DNA of 64,000 nucleotides from Hyaloperonospora brassicae (GCA_947650285.1 CANTFL010001299.1:186001-250000), one strand, 5' to 3'; positions 44,601 through 56,989 are shown, numbered from the stretch's first letter. Numbers and translations are program-made. The notes: generated by a model not told the origin, from the sequence alone.

Positions 44601-47600
44601 TCTACTGTATGGATGCATACGTTGCATTACAGCTCAACCATTTCACTGAGCTAAACGGCATTTATCTCGAATACTAATGGCTGTGCTTGTCCGACTCCAA
44701 TGTCAAGCCGGTGCCAAGAAGGCGCATTAGCAGGCGGTACAACATAGCGTTATAGATGACACGAGTGATCTTTTGCAGTACCCAAGTGATCATTTCAGAG
44801 ATCTTGTCAGGCGAGACGGTAAGTCCATAGTCTGCTTCTTTCTTACTTTCACTCTTAGCTCCATGCAGCTGAAAGCTGGTGCAACCGTGGAGGGAGACGC
44901 AGGCAAGCCGCGGATCGTCGCGGATCAATGTCTTGTCGCACACGTGTATCGATGGTGGCACATAAATACAGGGCGTCCTTGCAGCAAGGATTGAAGTGAG
45001 GAATATAGGCATAGCAGAATTTGTCCTACAAGAGTTTGGCAGTCTGTTCAATCAGGCAAATCGGCGCCATCGAAGGTACCTCACAAATGCTGATGAAGAC
45101 GAGAGACATTAAATGAGATGTTTCCCAGCTTTTCACTCTCGTCTCGGATGCAGCAGGTACTCGAGCCAACGAATACAGCGTATACCAGGCAGATAGCCTC
45201 CGTAGCGTGCTAACACTAGAAGCTGGTAAGACGTAGGTGCACTTGCATGCCTCACATCAGCCATTAGTCAATCGCGGGGACGCGCTCGAAATGGCGCGAT
45301 AGTATTACAATCATATTGAGCAGAAGCGGACGCGTGTTAGCGGCACTCACCCATCGTGTGTATGGCGATAGATGTAGTGACTTGTGCTATCGTCTAGCAA
45401 TGCCTTATCGATTCGTAGGCGCAATATTTGCTTCTCGACAACCCTAGTTTTCGCGTCTAATCACATAGCGGATCTTGTGGACTTTTATTCTCCTAAGATT
45501 GCTTCGTTTGTACGGTCTGTATCCTTCATTGAAAGGTCCTCGTGCTTCACCTGGTGCCCACGCTTTGCTTGCAAAGGTGCCATGGCGGTACAACAAGCCT
45601 AAAACTGATTCATGGCACTATCAGTCTGTGCGCACAGCATCGTCTGTGAACACTACTTACGCGTCACGCAATATTGTCTCGACGCTTTGGCAAACTAGAG
45701 CATCAATCTGCGGGTGGTCCCCATGTCATTCTGACGGCGTAGCACTCAACAACAGAGTTGTGCAGAATGTTTACGCGTGCGTCGTCCGCACACATACCTT
45801 TATGTGGTAGCTCAATGAAATGTACGTTGTCATTTTAGCGATTTGACTCATACACGGTACAGCTGGTGGTTGCAATCGAGCATACGGAAGTTTGTTTGTA
45901 CTACCATACTCTGCTAGCCGATGCATCGCAAGCATTTCGTTCGTGCATTGTGTGTAAATCAAGAGGAGCTCAAGAGCTACTTCGGACACGACGAGAACGA
46001 TATATGTCTGAATGGTCAGACCTCCGACAGACAGTCTCACTTCCTCGTCACCTATTTCTGGCTCGCTTTGGACCGAGATGCAATCGAAGTTGCTTGTTGT
46101 TTAATTGTTCACAGCTTATGCTCGTAAGATCAATGACTACATCCATCCACGCATTACGAACGTAGCAGATTGAATGACAGACAATAGAACATTCGGCCTT
46201 GCCCTATCTTTCTTACAGTTCGATCCGAGAATGCTCGAAAAGAGCGCTCCAAACTGAACGTCAAGGCCCTCGCTCACCCACACCTATAGATTGGATACCT
46301 TCGAGTTGTGACTACGACTTGACAAGTGGAATATGGTGGACGGGAGCCATGAGCAAAAAAGCAGATCACAGTCACGAAATTACAAATTAGCAATAAGGAC
46401 GAAACGAACGGAAAAGTCGAGCCCGCAAGTCAATGATATTGCAATGTGACAAAGCTGTTTGCTCCTATGTTCTGTCTTACACAAGACTCATCACTACAGA
46501 ACAAAAGAAAAGAGCTGGTGTAATAAAGTCGATGGGTACGTCGTGTACGTCAACTCGCGGTACCAGACAATCGAGAGACGTAGTGACGTCCTGAATCATG
46601 CCACGCATGCAAGATTTGGCTCGCATAGTACGTTGTTGGTCTGCCACCTGGGAAATAGAAGACAAAGAAACGTGATGAATGCGGTAGGCGCTAATTTGGA
46701 ATCCAGGCACCTAGTCAACGTCAATCTGTTGCACACTTTGACGTATAAGATCTCGCCTAATGTTTACTTCGAACATGGAGCGCTGCTTCTTATACATGCG
46801 GCTTCAGTACGACGCAGTTGGAATCATTTGTGTCGTATGCAAATATTGGCAGGATCACAATAGTACGTGCACATTCACTCAGCTTGATAACATGCTGATG
46901 CTGCGCTACGCTGCTAGCATCATCGACGTTTTGTATACTAGCAACGTATAAGTCGGCGCGCAAGTGATAGCTTTGGTGAGGAAGACATTGTCTGAATGAC
47001 GCGCATCCGAAGTGCGACTCACGCTGAGACAGTCATATCGACAATCCAACGTCAACACCTATGCTTGCTGTCGAATAGAAGATATAGCGTCAACAGGTTC
47101 GTATCGGTAGCTGAAGATGCGCCATCACAATTGCAACATGACTTGCTGACCACTCGGTTCGACTGTTACACAACATAGAGATGTTAACTGATCTGCTCGT
47201 CGCTTTTGCATCACATCAGGCAGTATACCGTATATAGGTAGGTGCATGCTGTACAGGAAATCGTGGCCAACGGGAACACGAAGATATCGCACAAGACACT
47301 ACGTGACGTCCATGGACACAAGCATACTTTACATCGACATGTTTATTGTAGAGTTTAGCGTAATAGCGCTCACTGGTCCTCGATCATATACTACTGTTGC
47401 AGTGGATGTTGATGTGATGAAGAGACCTGCCAGTGCTTCCTGTGCTAAGTCATTGGTGCACTGGTAAGCACAATAGTGTCTCGTATGTGTCGATAAGTGT
47501 GCTCTAACTTCGCGCATGGCGGTATATGTTTTCATAGTTTACTGACTATCACCACTTGCGGGACAAAACAAGCAGAGGACAATGATAATGACAACGTGGA

Positions 47601-50600
47601 AGCATCGAGTAGTTGTTGTCAAGAGTTAGGTATACTGAAAAGCGTTGTCGTCCATCAGTACCCGGAAAAACCATCGAGTATGGAAATAGGTCAATCCTAG
47701 GTCATTGTGACCAAGGATGCATGCAGACACATACTCTGAGGCAACCACGTGAGTTGTCATAACACTGCCGTAAAGGAATAGTGTCCTCTGACACGAATCA
47801 CAAGATTCTGTACTTCCATCGATGCGCTGTTTAGGATTGCTCACGATCTTTGCTGCAAGAAATGCTGCCAACTTAGTATGACTGGAAAACCTCACCAGAA
47901 GCTTTTTACAGGTCACAACCCAACTTGCTATACATGAAGTGGCAACTACCGTCAAGCAGCGCCAGCTATTGCCCCTTTGGATGAGCGTCGCAATATTGTA
48001 CCATTGCTTGGGTGTCTACGCTTGATGTCTCCTATCGAATAAATAGTCGCTGGTCACCACCGCTTTTAGTGACTGGCAGTTCAAAGTCAATAGGAATTCT
48101 CATCATGAGTCGATGAGAATATTCGATTCAAATGACTGCTATGGTGATCAAGACATTGGAAAGTCGACCTCTCGATTGAGCATACTTACAATACCTAGTT
48201 CGAGCACCTCGACACTGTTGAAGTGCTGTACTAGTTTACATGTCACTCTTCCTGCCTTGTCAACCCAATCATTCTTACCAGGACCCTCTGCTTCGCGATG
48301 GTCCACAAATATAGCCGACTGCGAGCCGTGCCAGGAGACGCCGAGAATTGGGATCTGAAATCGGATCAGCCCATTTGCACCTGGATACGGTTTTTGTGCT
48401 GCACGGAATGCGTTGTGATGGATTTTCGATCGGTTGGCTTCGAAATTGGTCGTGCGCAATGAGCTCTTCAGCTGCAAGCCGAACGATACAACGATGCGAG
48501 GACTCCGTTGGAGGCAATTTAGCGCAAACAGCGTCCAATGGTGTAGCTGCAGTTACAGTTTCTGAGCTCTACCAAATTCAAAGACGCCTCTGTCGATCGA
48601 GGCCAGCAATCTAACGAGATCTCACGCACAACGTCAGTGAAGCTTTTCATTCATGTTGTTCGGTGAGTAGCAAACGATACACACGATTCCGTTCACTTCG
48701 TCCATGTCTTACGAACTAACGTGATGGCAGGTTTACAACTTACGATCCTCCTCTTGTACTTTCCACGCTGCGACTCAAAGCAATGCCAAGCTTCGCTTTC
48801 GTGTAACGTCAAGGTGAGTCGACACGTCATCAAGTACGCTATGGATATAACGCTTCGTGTAGGTCTGACAAGTTGACCGGCCAGTCGCGATAGTGTCCGT
48901 TGATTCAGCCATCTTACGTTAAATGCTACTTGACTGGCCACTAAACACGTTGTTGCGATACACTTGGATCACCACTGCGGATATAGCTTCATTGCTCGCA
49001 TAGCCTACATTTGCTAGAGCTCGGCCTGGAACGTAGAGCCGCAAATGGCGGGACTCCATAGCTGTCTCACTCCTCCTTCTACTTCGGACCATCCTCGTAT
49101 CATTTTGTGGTCATCTATAGCAAACGGTCGACTGTCGTCCATACTCTCCAACTTGCCAGCTTTGTTCCCTGCGAATCCTGCAAAACCCCGGACCACTCTG
49201 TCGACGAGATTGCTATTCACGCAACGATTGCAACGGTGAAAGTGCATATTCCTGAGAATGACTACATCCATCACCGAGTCACGACCACATCGAACGGCCT
49301 AACCGATCCAGAGTGTATAAACATGTTGCCAGCCCATTCGCGATCGCTCGTTCACCCTACACATCACATGAGCTCTACCGAAAACATGCCAGCATGTCTC
49401 GGCGTCCAGCGGCTTCTCCAGTTGCGTGTCCACTATCGTTTCTCGTGGCCGTTCGCGACCAATCGATCACCCATGTATCGCTGATGCTGGACAGCATTCA
49501 CTAGTCGATTAGTCCTCGGGATCGGGTTGCAGCCCACGGCATATCACAGTAGCCGGTACCGGTCAATGCTGATCTCGTGTTACCCACTACATGTGTAAGC
49601 CATCGCTAAGCCGAGCGGCCCCGACCCCCGCGCAAAGTGGTCAGCGCCAAGATCTTCCACGCAATCTGTCAATATCGACCAGACGAAGTATGAAAGCAGT
49701 CGCCAAAGCACTCGATCTCAGTGCACCAACGTGGTGCTATCTCAATGAGTATGCCGGTGTTTGGTACCTGCTTTACCGTCGCTTTGTATCCGCCAACTTC
49801 TAGCGAAGCTGTGCTTCTTTCGGTGCACGGAAAGCCCCTGAATCACCTGTAACGTGGCGCAACGAAGTCTTGCGATCGCTAGCGCGTACCTACCAGTAAT
49901 CAGCTTGCAAGCAGCCCGAGATGTGAAAGCCCGCGATGAACAGGGCAGGAACAGGTCGTTGAGACAACTTGATTGTATCCGCTGGAACCTCAACATAAAG
50001 CGGTCAGGCTGCAGCAGCCACGTCGCTTTGGCGTCAGCCGCTGCATAGACCCGTTCGACCACATGCAGCGCCTGATGGCTCGTCAAGTGCTGTTGCCTAA
50101 TCCGTGTGACCTCGTTTTGCAATGTACAGCAGAGCAGCAACTCGCTATTCGCCTCCGAAGCACTGCAAACTATTGCCTGCAATGCATCCCAACCTGCTAC
50201 TATCGTGAGTTTCGTAGTCGCGGCCGTGTAGTGACCGCCTGTAGAGGTTCGATGCCCAGCATGACGCTATGGATGACCGATGGCATCCTCGACGGACCAG
50301 GAGAAGTGACAGCACATGACCCAACGCGTCGCTACGGTAGCACCGAATCTGTGTATCGCTAACGAGGACTGCGCAAGGCAACTAACTGCCTGCGTGAGGT
50401 GGGTGAGCGTGGCACTGGGCAAGAAAAGGAGCCGACGTGGCTTTCCTCGCAAAGGCGCCACGTTCGTGGGATCGATCGACCACAGTGCGACAGCAGAGGC
50501 GGTTGACAAGCACGTGGTCACGGAAGCGCCAGCGTCACGTACTGAGCCGACGATGAGTAGTAGGGACGAGCACCGTCAGATACAGCACGAGGTTCTCACC

Positions 50601-51787
50601 TATGGCATCCGAGAAAGACGGACCAAACAGTTTGTTTCCACCACGTGATGCACGCACGCCCGGCGTGCGTCTACAGTCGCTGAGTCGAGCAGATGACCGG
50701 CGCTATACATCCGTAAAGTGCACGCGCCGCAGCTGGTTATGCCGAGCGTCACCACCAGTGCCACCAAATGTTGCTGCGACGGAAGCGGCGGACGCGGAAC
50801 ATCACGTGACAGCCGCATCAGTGCTCGTCATAGAATGGATGCAGTGGCGGTGGTGGTGGTTGGCATGCACAGCCGGCTCAGGGTACATGGACAACAACAG
50901 TGTGTGGAAGAACTACTGTGGGAGCACACGTCAGTTGCGCAGATGAGTGCAGCACAATGTCTGCACTTGATGTCCAGAAACTCGAGAGCAACTGTCGTTA
51001 CGATCGTCCGAGGCGCCCGTGCATTTCGGTCAAAGGACTCGCGTTGCTGCATCAACTGCCACATTCACTGCGTGTGGCGGAGGTCGATGCAAATAGTGGA
51101 AAACGAGATCGAGGTGCATGGGTTTTGCCCTTCGACGACAGCCGTTGCCACACGTTTGGCCGAAGATAAACGGAGCTGCCTCTGTCGCCGCAGAACGTTC
51201 TTCGAGCTCCCAGCATCGTGAAGCTCGAAGCACGTGGAAAGTATCGATGACCGGGCAACGCAGCTGACAAGACAGATGTAGGGCGTGTCCACTTGACGAG
51301 GCAGTACCCGGTTGGCCTCGGACAGAGCTGCAACGTTCATGGGAACGCTTGCGACCATGGATCCAAGTAGCCACGACGCGTTCGTGCATCGAGGCAGATA
51401 CGCTAGCGCCTGCAAACGCAGCAACCCGAAAGCGCTTGCATTGATTCGGCAGTGCCGTGAGGCGAAAGACTGCACGACTCTCATGGCGTCGCTCCCCCCA
51501 TTCCGAACCAGCGGAAGGTCGCGGCGCATTCCGAGTTTGCGCACTGCTGCACCTCATTCTTAGCTGTTGGCACTGGCTATAAAGCTGCCAGTAGGTGGTA
51601 CGTGCAGCGCTTTACCCAATTTGACTACAACAGCTTATAGCCGTTACAGCCGTCACAGCCGACAACGCCATTCGCAGCAAATGCCACTGGCGCCGTAGAC
51701 ACGAGTGAAAAGTGCTGCTTGCGCCTGGGCGTCTGCTCTTCCTCGTGCCGGTAATCCCTAGCAGTCACTGGACAGAAGTGGGGGCAA
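41644..51787. other. 10-kb gene desert of decayed sequence
   Basis: No gene can be supported. Frames rarely exceed 110 aa. The best are 42313-42651 (+, 112 aa, with FIDPALGLEGGIAIHEG) and 51544-51065 (-, about 160 aa), and both lack recognisable domains, initiators and splice continuity. Composition is more AT-rich than in the genes. I interpret it as old transposon-derived DNA mutated beyond recognition. No LTRs, tRNA-like sequences or intact element ends were seen. Confidence 0.55.
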
Positions 51788-52550
51788 GTGCTGGAAGTGA
51801 GACAAACCAGATGGAGCGCAGACCCGAAGAAGACGTGGGGGTACGAGCTGTCGTATGTTTGCTCGGAGAAACCAGCTGTCGTTTCGAGCCGTAAAAGCGC
51901 TTTTATTGCTCGATGTACCCATTGCCCGGGCCTGAGCTTGTTTTATCGCTGTCCATCCGCCGTTTCTGGCTTACTAAAAGGACGAGTGGAGTTGAGTATC
52001 ACTGCTGCAGTTTCCACGGTGCTCCGCAGGTTGAAGACCGGAGGTGGGCTCGTGTCGACTGCGCGTGGTCGGGATTTGAAAACACGCGACATCTGCTCGT
52101 CGATTGTAGTTTCCGTTCTGCTGTCTGGCGTGCGGTCTCCGGCCCAAGCAAATGTTTGCCGGCGTGGCGCCTCTCGCGTCAAATTTTGGTCTCTCTGCGG
52201 ATGAGCAGCGGATGTTTTTGGGACCGCAGCGTGCGGCGCCTGTTCGTCAAATTGTGGCGTGCTTTGATTCCCTGCTCTGCGGCCCCGGCCTTTCGATCCG
52301 AAACATCAAACGACCGTCGGCTCAATGACCAAGATGCAGTGACCGATGGAGATATCCGTGACTTCGTACCGTTGCAGTGCAACCGGTCAGCCGAAGTCGA
52401 GCGACATCTTTGCAATCGCATGCGTGAGACCAGTTCGACGTGGCTTTGTCGACGGCTGGCCGGTGGGAGTAGATGGAAAAAGGACCAGGCGACCTGCATC
52501 TATTTCTGTCCGGACCTGCAGCAACGCCGGCGGGATTTTCTTATCCCCCG
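51788..52550 (+). mobile_element. degenerate LINE ORF2 3' region
   Basis: In the frame open from 51913, VDCAWSGFENTRHLLVDCSF followed by RSAVWRAV matches the Cys-x-Cys...E(T/N)xxHLLxxCxxxxxVW knuckle at the C-terminus of LINE reverse transcriptase proteins. The adjacent upstream frame (51788-52030) carries related but frameshifted sequence (WGYELSYVCSE, FIARCTHCPG), which shows decay by indels. No reverse transcriptase core remains. Confidence 0.6.
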
Positions 52551-52989
52551 AGTCGTGCGAGCGAGCGACGTGTTTCTACGCACCGTATTTTCACCGCAGG
52601 AAGCTCAGCACAACACAGCGATCGGAGGTAGTTGGTGTCAGGGCTCGACACTTTTGGCGGTGTCGGAGCTTGCAACGGGCTGGTGTTTGGACTCGACGGC
52701 GATCGTAAGCTCGAGTGGCGAACCCAAACTTGTCGTAGCCCAGTTCGCTTGCATTTCTGCGTGTTGCAATACCGGTGATGCATGCATTCGTCCGAAACAG
52801 AGAGCAAAGCTCCGAAGGCGTCAGGACCGAGAACGCAAGCCAGCGCTTTCGCCATCGTTACAAACGGGTGCGGGTCGCGAGTCCGCGACATCCACACATT
52901 GAACCTCGTCCTGTCGTGTGTTTCGCCGCGTCGTGTCGTGCGACAACGCGACAAAGAAAAGTCAGCGGCCGGCCGGGCGAGTTCAAACA

Positions 52990-53025
52990 AGTGTCGTGTC
53001 GCGTCGTGTCGTGTCGTGTCGTGCA
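52990..53025. repeat. (GTGTC)n pentamer repeat
   Basis: Seven near-perfect pentamers, about 280 bp upstream of the repeat-protein ATG. Confidence 0.9.
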
Positions 53026-53186
53026 AGCGTAAAAGCGAGCGAGCGCTTGACATAGTAGGACGAACGAACCACCTGACGATATCCCTTCGCCAGGATAAGG
53101 GCTGGCGGTACGAGAGAGCGCGTCGTTTGCAGCCTCTGTGCCTCATCGTCCCCTCGCGCTGCTCGAATGCTCGGCACAGCAGGGAG

Positions 53187-53207
53187 TCCTCATTCCCACA
53201 TTTCCCT
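53187..53207 (+). promoter_or_regulatory. oomycete Inr/FPR-like element
   Basis: The string TCCTCATTCCCACATTTCCC has the initiator core TCATTCC followed by CATTT with one extra base of spacing. It lies about 100 bp upstream of the ATG at 53306, the usual distance for this element. Confidence 0.55.
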
Positions 53208-53305
53208 CTTAGAGCGCACTCTTCAGCTTCGTTCCCAGTCGGAAATCTCTGTTTAGTCCCCAACAGCGTTTCTACTCGTCTTCTGTTACCGTTCCAACTA
53301 CTCCC

Positions 53306-56300
53306 ATGAAGGTGTACACGACCATTGTCCTTGCGGCCGTGGCCACGCAAGTCGCACGTGCCGGCGGCGGCATGTCCCTCCATGACACTGGCAGCTTTAC
53401 ACCTGGCGGCTCGAATGCACCGACTCCAGCCCCGGTCACCCCGGCGATGACCCCCGAGACACCTAAGACCGGCGACAGCACTGGCTCCCCACCCGACCAG
53501 CACCCGCCTGTAGTAGAGACCCCTGTGAAGACGCCGGGCGAAACGCCAGTTGGCCATGAACCCACTCCAGCACCCACCGTGCCCGCCGGCGAGGACGGCC
53601 ACGTCCCGGCTGTTGACCAGGAAGCACCATTGCCCCCGACTGTCCCTTCGGTCCCAGGTACGCCTACGACCCCAGTTGTTGGCGGCGGTGGAGAGCATGG
53701 TCCCACTCCAGCACCCACCGTGCCCGCCGGCGAGGACGGCCACGTCCCGGCTGTTGATCAGGAAGCACCATTGCCCCCGACTGTCCCTTCGGTCCCAGGT
53801 ACGCCTACGACCCCGGTTGTCGGCGGCGGTGAAGAGCATGGTGCCACTCCAGCTCCGACCGTGCCCGCCGGCGAGGAAGGCCACGTCCCGGTCGTTGACC
53901 AGGAAGCACCATTGCCCCCGACTGTCCCTTCGGTTCCGGTCACGCCATCGACACCTACCACTCCAGCGACTCCTGTCACGTCGTCGCTTCCTCCTTCCCC
54001 TACGACTCCGACCGGCGTCCAGGGTGAAGAGTCTGGCACGCCTTGCCCGACCTTGGAGTACAATTACCCTCCTGTCGACGGTGAGGGCAACGTCCCGGTC
54101 GTTGACCAGGACGCACCATTGCCCCCGACTCTCCCTTCGGTCCCAGGCACGCCTACGACCCCAGTTGTTGGCGGCGGTGGAGAGCATGGTCCCACTCCAG
54201 CACCCACCGTGCCCGCCGGCGAGGACGGCCACGTCCCGGCTGTTGATCAGGAAGCACCATTGCCCCCGACTGTCCCTTCGGTCCCAGGCACGCCTGCGAC
54301 CCCGGTTGTCGGCGGCGGTGAAGAACATGGTGCCACTCCAGCTCCGACCGTGCCCGCCGGCGAGGACGGCCACGTCCCGGCTGTTGACCAGGAAGCACCA
54401 TTGCCCCCGACTCTCCCTTCGGTTCCGGTCACGCCATCAACACCTACCACTCCAGCGACTCCTGTCACGTCGTCGCTTCCTCCTTCCCCTACGACTCCGA
54501 CCGGCGTCCAGGGTGAAGAGTCTGGCACGCCTTGCCCGACCTTGGAGTACAATTACCCTCCTGTCGACGGTGAGGGCAACGTCCCGGTCGTTGACCAGGA
54601 CGCACCATTGCCCCCGACTCTCCCTTCGGTCCCAGGCACGCCTACGACCCCAGTTGTTGGCGGCGGTGGAGAGCATGGTCCCACTCCAGCACCCACCGTG
54701 CCCGCCGGCGAGGACGGCCACGTCCCGGCTGTTGATCAGGAAGCACCATTGCCCCCGACTGTCCCTTCGGTCCCAGGTACGCCTACGACCCCGGTTGTTG
54801 GCGGCGGTGAAGAGCATGGTGCCACTCCAGCTCCGACCGTGCCCGCCGGCGAGGACGGCCACGTCCCGGCTGTTGATCAGGAAGCACCATTGCCCCCGAC
54901 TGTCCCTTCGGTTCCGGTCACGCCATCGACACCTACCACTCCAGCGACTCCTGTCACGTCGTCGCTTCCTCCTTCCCCTACGACTCCGACCGGCGTCCAG
55001 GGTGAAGAGTCTGGCACGCCTTGCCCGACCTTGGAGTACAATTACCCTCCTGTCGACGGTGAGGGCAACGTCCCGGTCGTTGACCAGGACGCACCATTGC
55101 CCCCGACTCTCCCTTCGGTCCCAGGCACGCCTACGACCCCAGTTGTTGGCGGCGGTGGAGAGCATGGTCCCACTCCAGCACCCACCGTGCCCGCCGGCGA
55201 GGACGGCCACGTCCCGGCTGTTGATCAGGAAGCACCATTGCCCCCGACTGTCCCTTCGGTCCCAGGTACGCCTACGACCCCGGTTGTTGGCGGCGGTGGA
55301 GAGCATGGTGCCACTCCAGCTCCGACCGTGCCCGCCGGCGAGGACGGCCACGTCCCGGCTGTTGATCAGGAAGCACCATTGCCCCCGACTCTCCCTTCGG
55401 TTCCGGTCACGCCATCGACACCTACCACTCCAGCGACTCCTGTCACGTCGTCGCTTCCTCCTTCCCCTACGACTCCGACCGGCGTCCAGGGTGAAGAGTC
55501 TGGCACGCCTTGCCCGACCTTGGAGTACAATTACCCTCCTGTCGACGGTGAGGGCAACGTCCCGGTCGTTGACCAGGACGCACCATTGCCCCCGACTCTC
55601 CCTTCGGTCCCAGGCACGCCTACGACCCCAGTTGTTGGCGGCGGTGGAGAGCATGGTCCCACTCCAGCACCCACCGTGCCCGCCGGCGAGGACGGCCACG
55701 TCCCGGCTGTTGATCAGGAAGCACCATTGCCCCCGACTGTCCCTTCGGTCCCAGGTACGCCTACGACCCCGGTTGTTGGCGGCGGTGAAGAGCATGGTGC
55801 CACTCCAGCACCCACCGTGCCCGCCGGCGAGGACGGCCACGTCCCGGCTGTTGATCAGGAAGCACCATTGCCCCCGACTGTCCCTTCGGTCCCAGGTACG
55901 CCTACGACCCCGGTTGTTGGCGGCGGTGAAGAGCATGGTGCCACTCCAGCACCCACCGTGCCCGCCGGCGAGGAAGGCCACGTCCCGGTCGTTGACCAGG
56001 AAACACCATTGCCCCCGACTCTCCCTTCGGTTCCGGTCACGCCATCAACACCTACCACTCCAGCGACTCCTGTCACGTCGTCGCTTCCTCCTTCCCCTAC
56101 GACTCCGACCGGCGTCCAGGGTGAAGAGTCTGGCACGCCTTGCCCGACCTTGGAGTACAATTACCCTCCTGTCGACGGTGAGGGCAACGTCCCGGTCGTT
56201 GACCAGGACGCACCATTGCCCCCGACTGTCCCTTCGGTCCCAGGCACGCCTACGACCCCGGTTGTTGGCGGCGGTGGAGAGCATGGTGCCACTCCAGCTC

Positions 56301-56716
56301 CGACCGTGCCCGCCGGCGAGGAAGGCCACGTCCCGGTCGTTGACCAGGAAGCACCATTGCCCCCGACTGTCCCTTCGGTCCCAGGCACGCCTACGACCCC
56401 GGCTGTTGGCGGCGGTGAAGAGCATGGTGCCACTCCAGCTCCGACCGTGCCTTCTGGCGAGGACGGCCACGTCCCGGTCGTTGACCAGGGCGCACCGTTG
56501 ACACCTACGGGTGAGATGGGTGATTCCGCGAATGAAGCTCCGGGCACGCCCAGCCCAGTTGTTAACAACCCTGGCATGTCCTCGGGAACTCCAGTCATGA
56601 CGCCGCCGACCCGCCCTGGCAAGTCCGGTATGAAGAGGATCGAGACGCCGGTCAAGCCCAGCTCCGAGGACAGCAACACGCAGACTGCGCAGCAGTCACG
56701 TTTCCTGCGGGCTTGA
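53306..56716 (+). CDS. secreted Pro/Thr/Val-rich tandem-repeat surface protein
   Basis: Single exon, 1136 aa. The signal peptide MKVYTTIVLAAVATQVARA is followed by a 70-residue Pro/Thr-rich lead. Residues about 90-1065 are tandem repeats of three related units. One is 47 aa (TPAPTVPAGEDGHVPAVDQE then APLPPTVPSVPGTPTTPVVG). One is a near copy with EEHGA. One is a longer unit with VTPSTPTTPATPV and GEESGTPCPTLEYNY. A unique 68-aa tail ends in QQSRFLRA. There is no second hydrophobic segment and no visible GPI signal. The only cysteines in the repeats are one per long unit (TPCPTLEYNY), five in all. Composition suggests heavy O-glycosylation and an extended cell-wall or mucin-like coat protein, as in oomycete cyst-surface repeat proteins. 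That role is inference. The upstream Inr-like element and good ATG context support the start. Confidence 0.9.
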   Translation: MKVYTTIVLAAVATQVARAGGGMSLHDTGSFTPGGSNAPTPAPVTPAMTPETPKTGDSTGSPPDQHPPVVETPVKTPGETPVGHEPTPAPTVPAGEDGHVPAVDQEAPLPPTVPSVPGTPTTPVVGGGGEHGPTPAPTVPAGEDGHVPAVDQEAPLPPTVPSVPGTPTTPVVGGGEEHGATPAPTVPAGEEGHVPVVDQEAPLPPTVPSVPVTPSTPTTPATPVTSSLPPSPTTPTGVQGEESGTPCPTLEYNYPPVDGEGNVPVVDQDAPLPPTLPSVPGTPTTPVVGGGGEHGPTPAPTVPAGEDGHVPAVDQEAPLPPTVPSVPGTPATPVVGGGEEHGATPAPTVPAGEDGHVPAVDQEAPLPPTLPSVPVTPSTPTTPATPVTSSLPPSPTTPTGVQGEESGTPCPTLEYNYPPVDGEGNVPVVDQDAPLPPTLPSVPGTPTTPVVGGGGEHGPTPAPTVPAGEDGHVPAVDQEAPLPPTVPSVPGTPTTPVVGGGEEHGATPAPTVPAGEDGHVPAVDQEAPLPPTVPSVPVTPSTPTTPATPVTSSLPPSPTTPTGVQGEESGTPCPTLEYNYPPVDGEGNVPVVDQDAPLPPTLPSVPGTPTTPVVGGGGEHGPTPAPTVPAGEDGHVPAVDQEAPLPPTVPSVPGTPTTPVVGGGGEHGATPAPTVPAGEDGHVPAVDQEAPLPPTLPSVPVTPSTPTTPATPVTSSLPPSPTTPTGVQGEESGTPCPTLEYNYPPVDGEGNVPVVDQDAPLPPTLPSVPGTPTTPVVGGGGEHGPTPAPTVPAGEDGHVPAVDQEAPLPPTVPSVPGTPTTPVVGGGEEHGATPAPTVPAGEDGHVPAVDQEAPLPPTVPSVPGTPTTPVVGGGEEHGATPAPTVPAGEEGHVPVVDQETPLPPTLPSVPVTPSTPTTPATPVTSSLPPSPTTPTGVQGEESGTPCPTLEYNYPPVDGEGNVPVVDQDAPLPPTVPSVPGTPTTPVVGGGGEHGATPAPTVPAGEEGHVPVVDQEAPLPPTVPSVPGTPTTPAVGGGEEHGATPAPTVPSGEDGHVPVVDQGAPLTPTGEMGDSANEAPGTPSPVVNNPGMSSGTPVMTPPTRPGKSGMKRIETPVKPSSEDSNTQTAQQSRFLRA
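53560..56500 (+). repeat. coding minisatellite with 489-bp higher-order unit
   Basis: The marker ACCGGCGTCCAGGGTGAAGA occurs at 54011, 54500, 54989, 55478 and 56108. Spacing is exactly 489 bp three times and then 630 bp. The extra 141 bp equals one additional 47-codon unit. Copies differ at only a few bases. Confidence 0.95.
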
Positions 56717-56989
56717 GCTGCTCAAACTGGTTGACGTCCACGTGGAACAAGTTCCACGACGCCTTGATGCGGAACCCCACGCTGCATTTTTGTCCATGTC
56801 AGGTCGAGTAGCTGCCGCAGGTCCGTTGTGTGTAGAAGGGAACTACACTTAGCGTACACAGCCTAGCCACTTGACCCTTTCCAATACACTGTAGATTTCT
56901 TCTAATCATTCTTGGAGTTTCACAAGTTCTTTGTGCAGATCTCAGCGATTTGGCTTGGTCAACACCTCATCTCCTCCTGGCCACTCGCT

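Noticed and set aside
52541..54373. 610-aa minus-strand open frame
   Set aside because: It is the antisense of the secreted repeat array, with repeated GGHGGCWSG-type sequence. Openness follows from the repeat unit, and the signal peptide and initiator support the plus strand.
53550..56501. 983-aa second plus-strand frame
   Set aside because: Shifted reading of the same repeat array: Arg/Leu/His-rich, no signal peptide.
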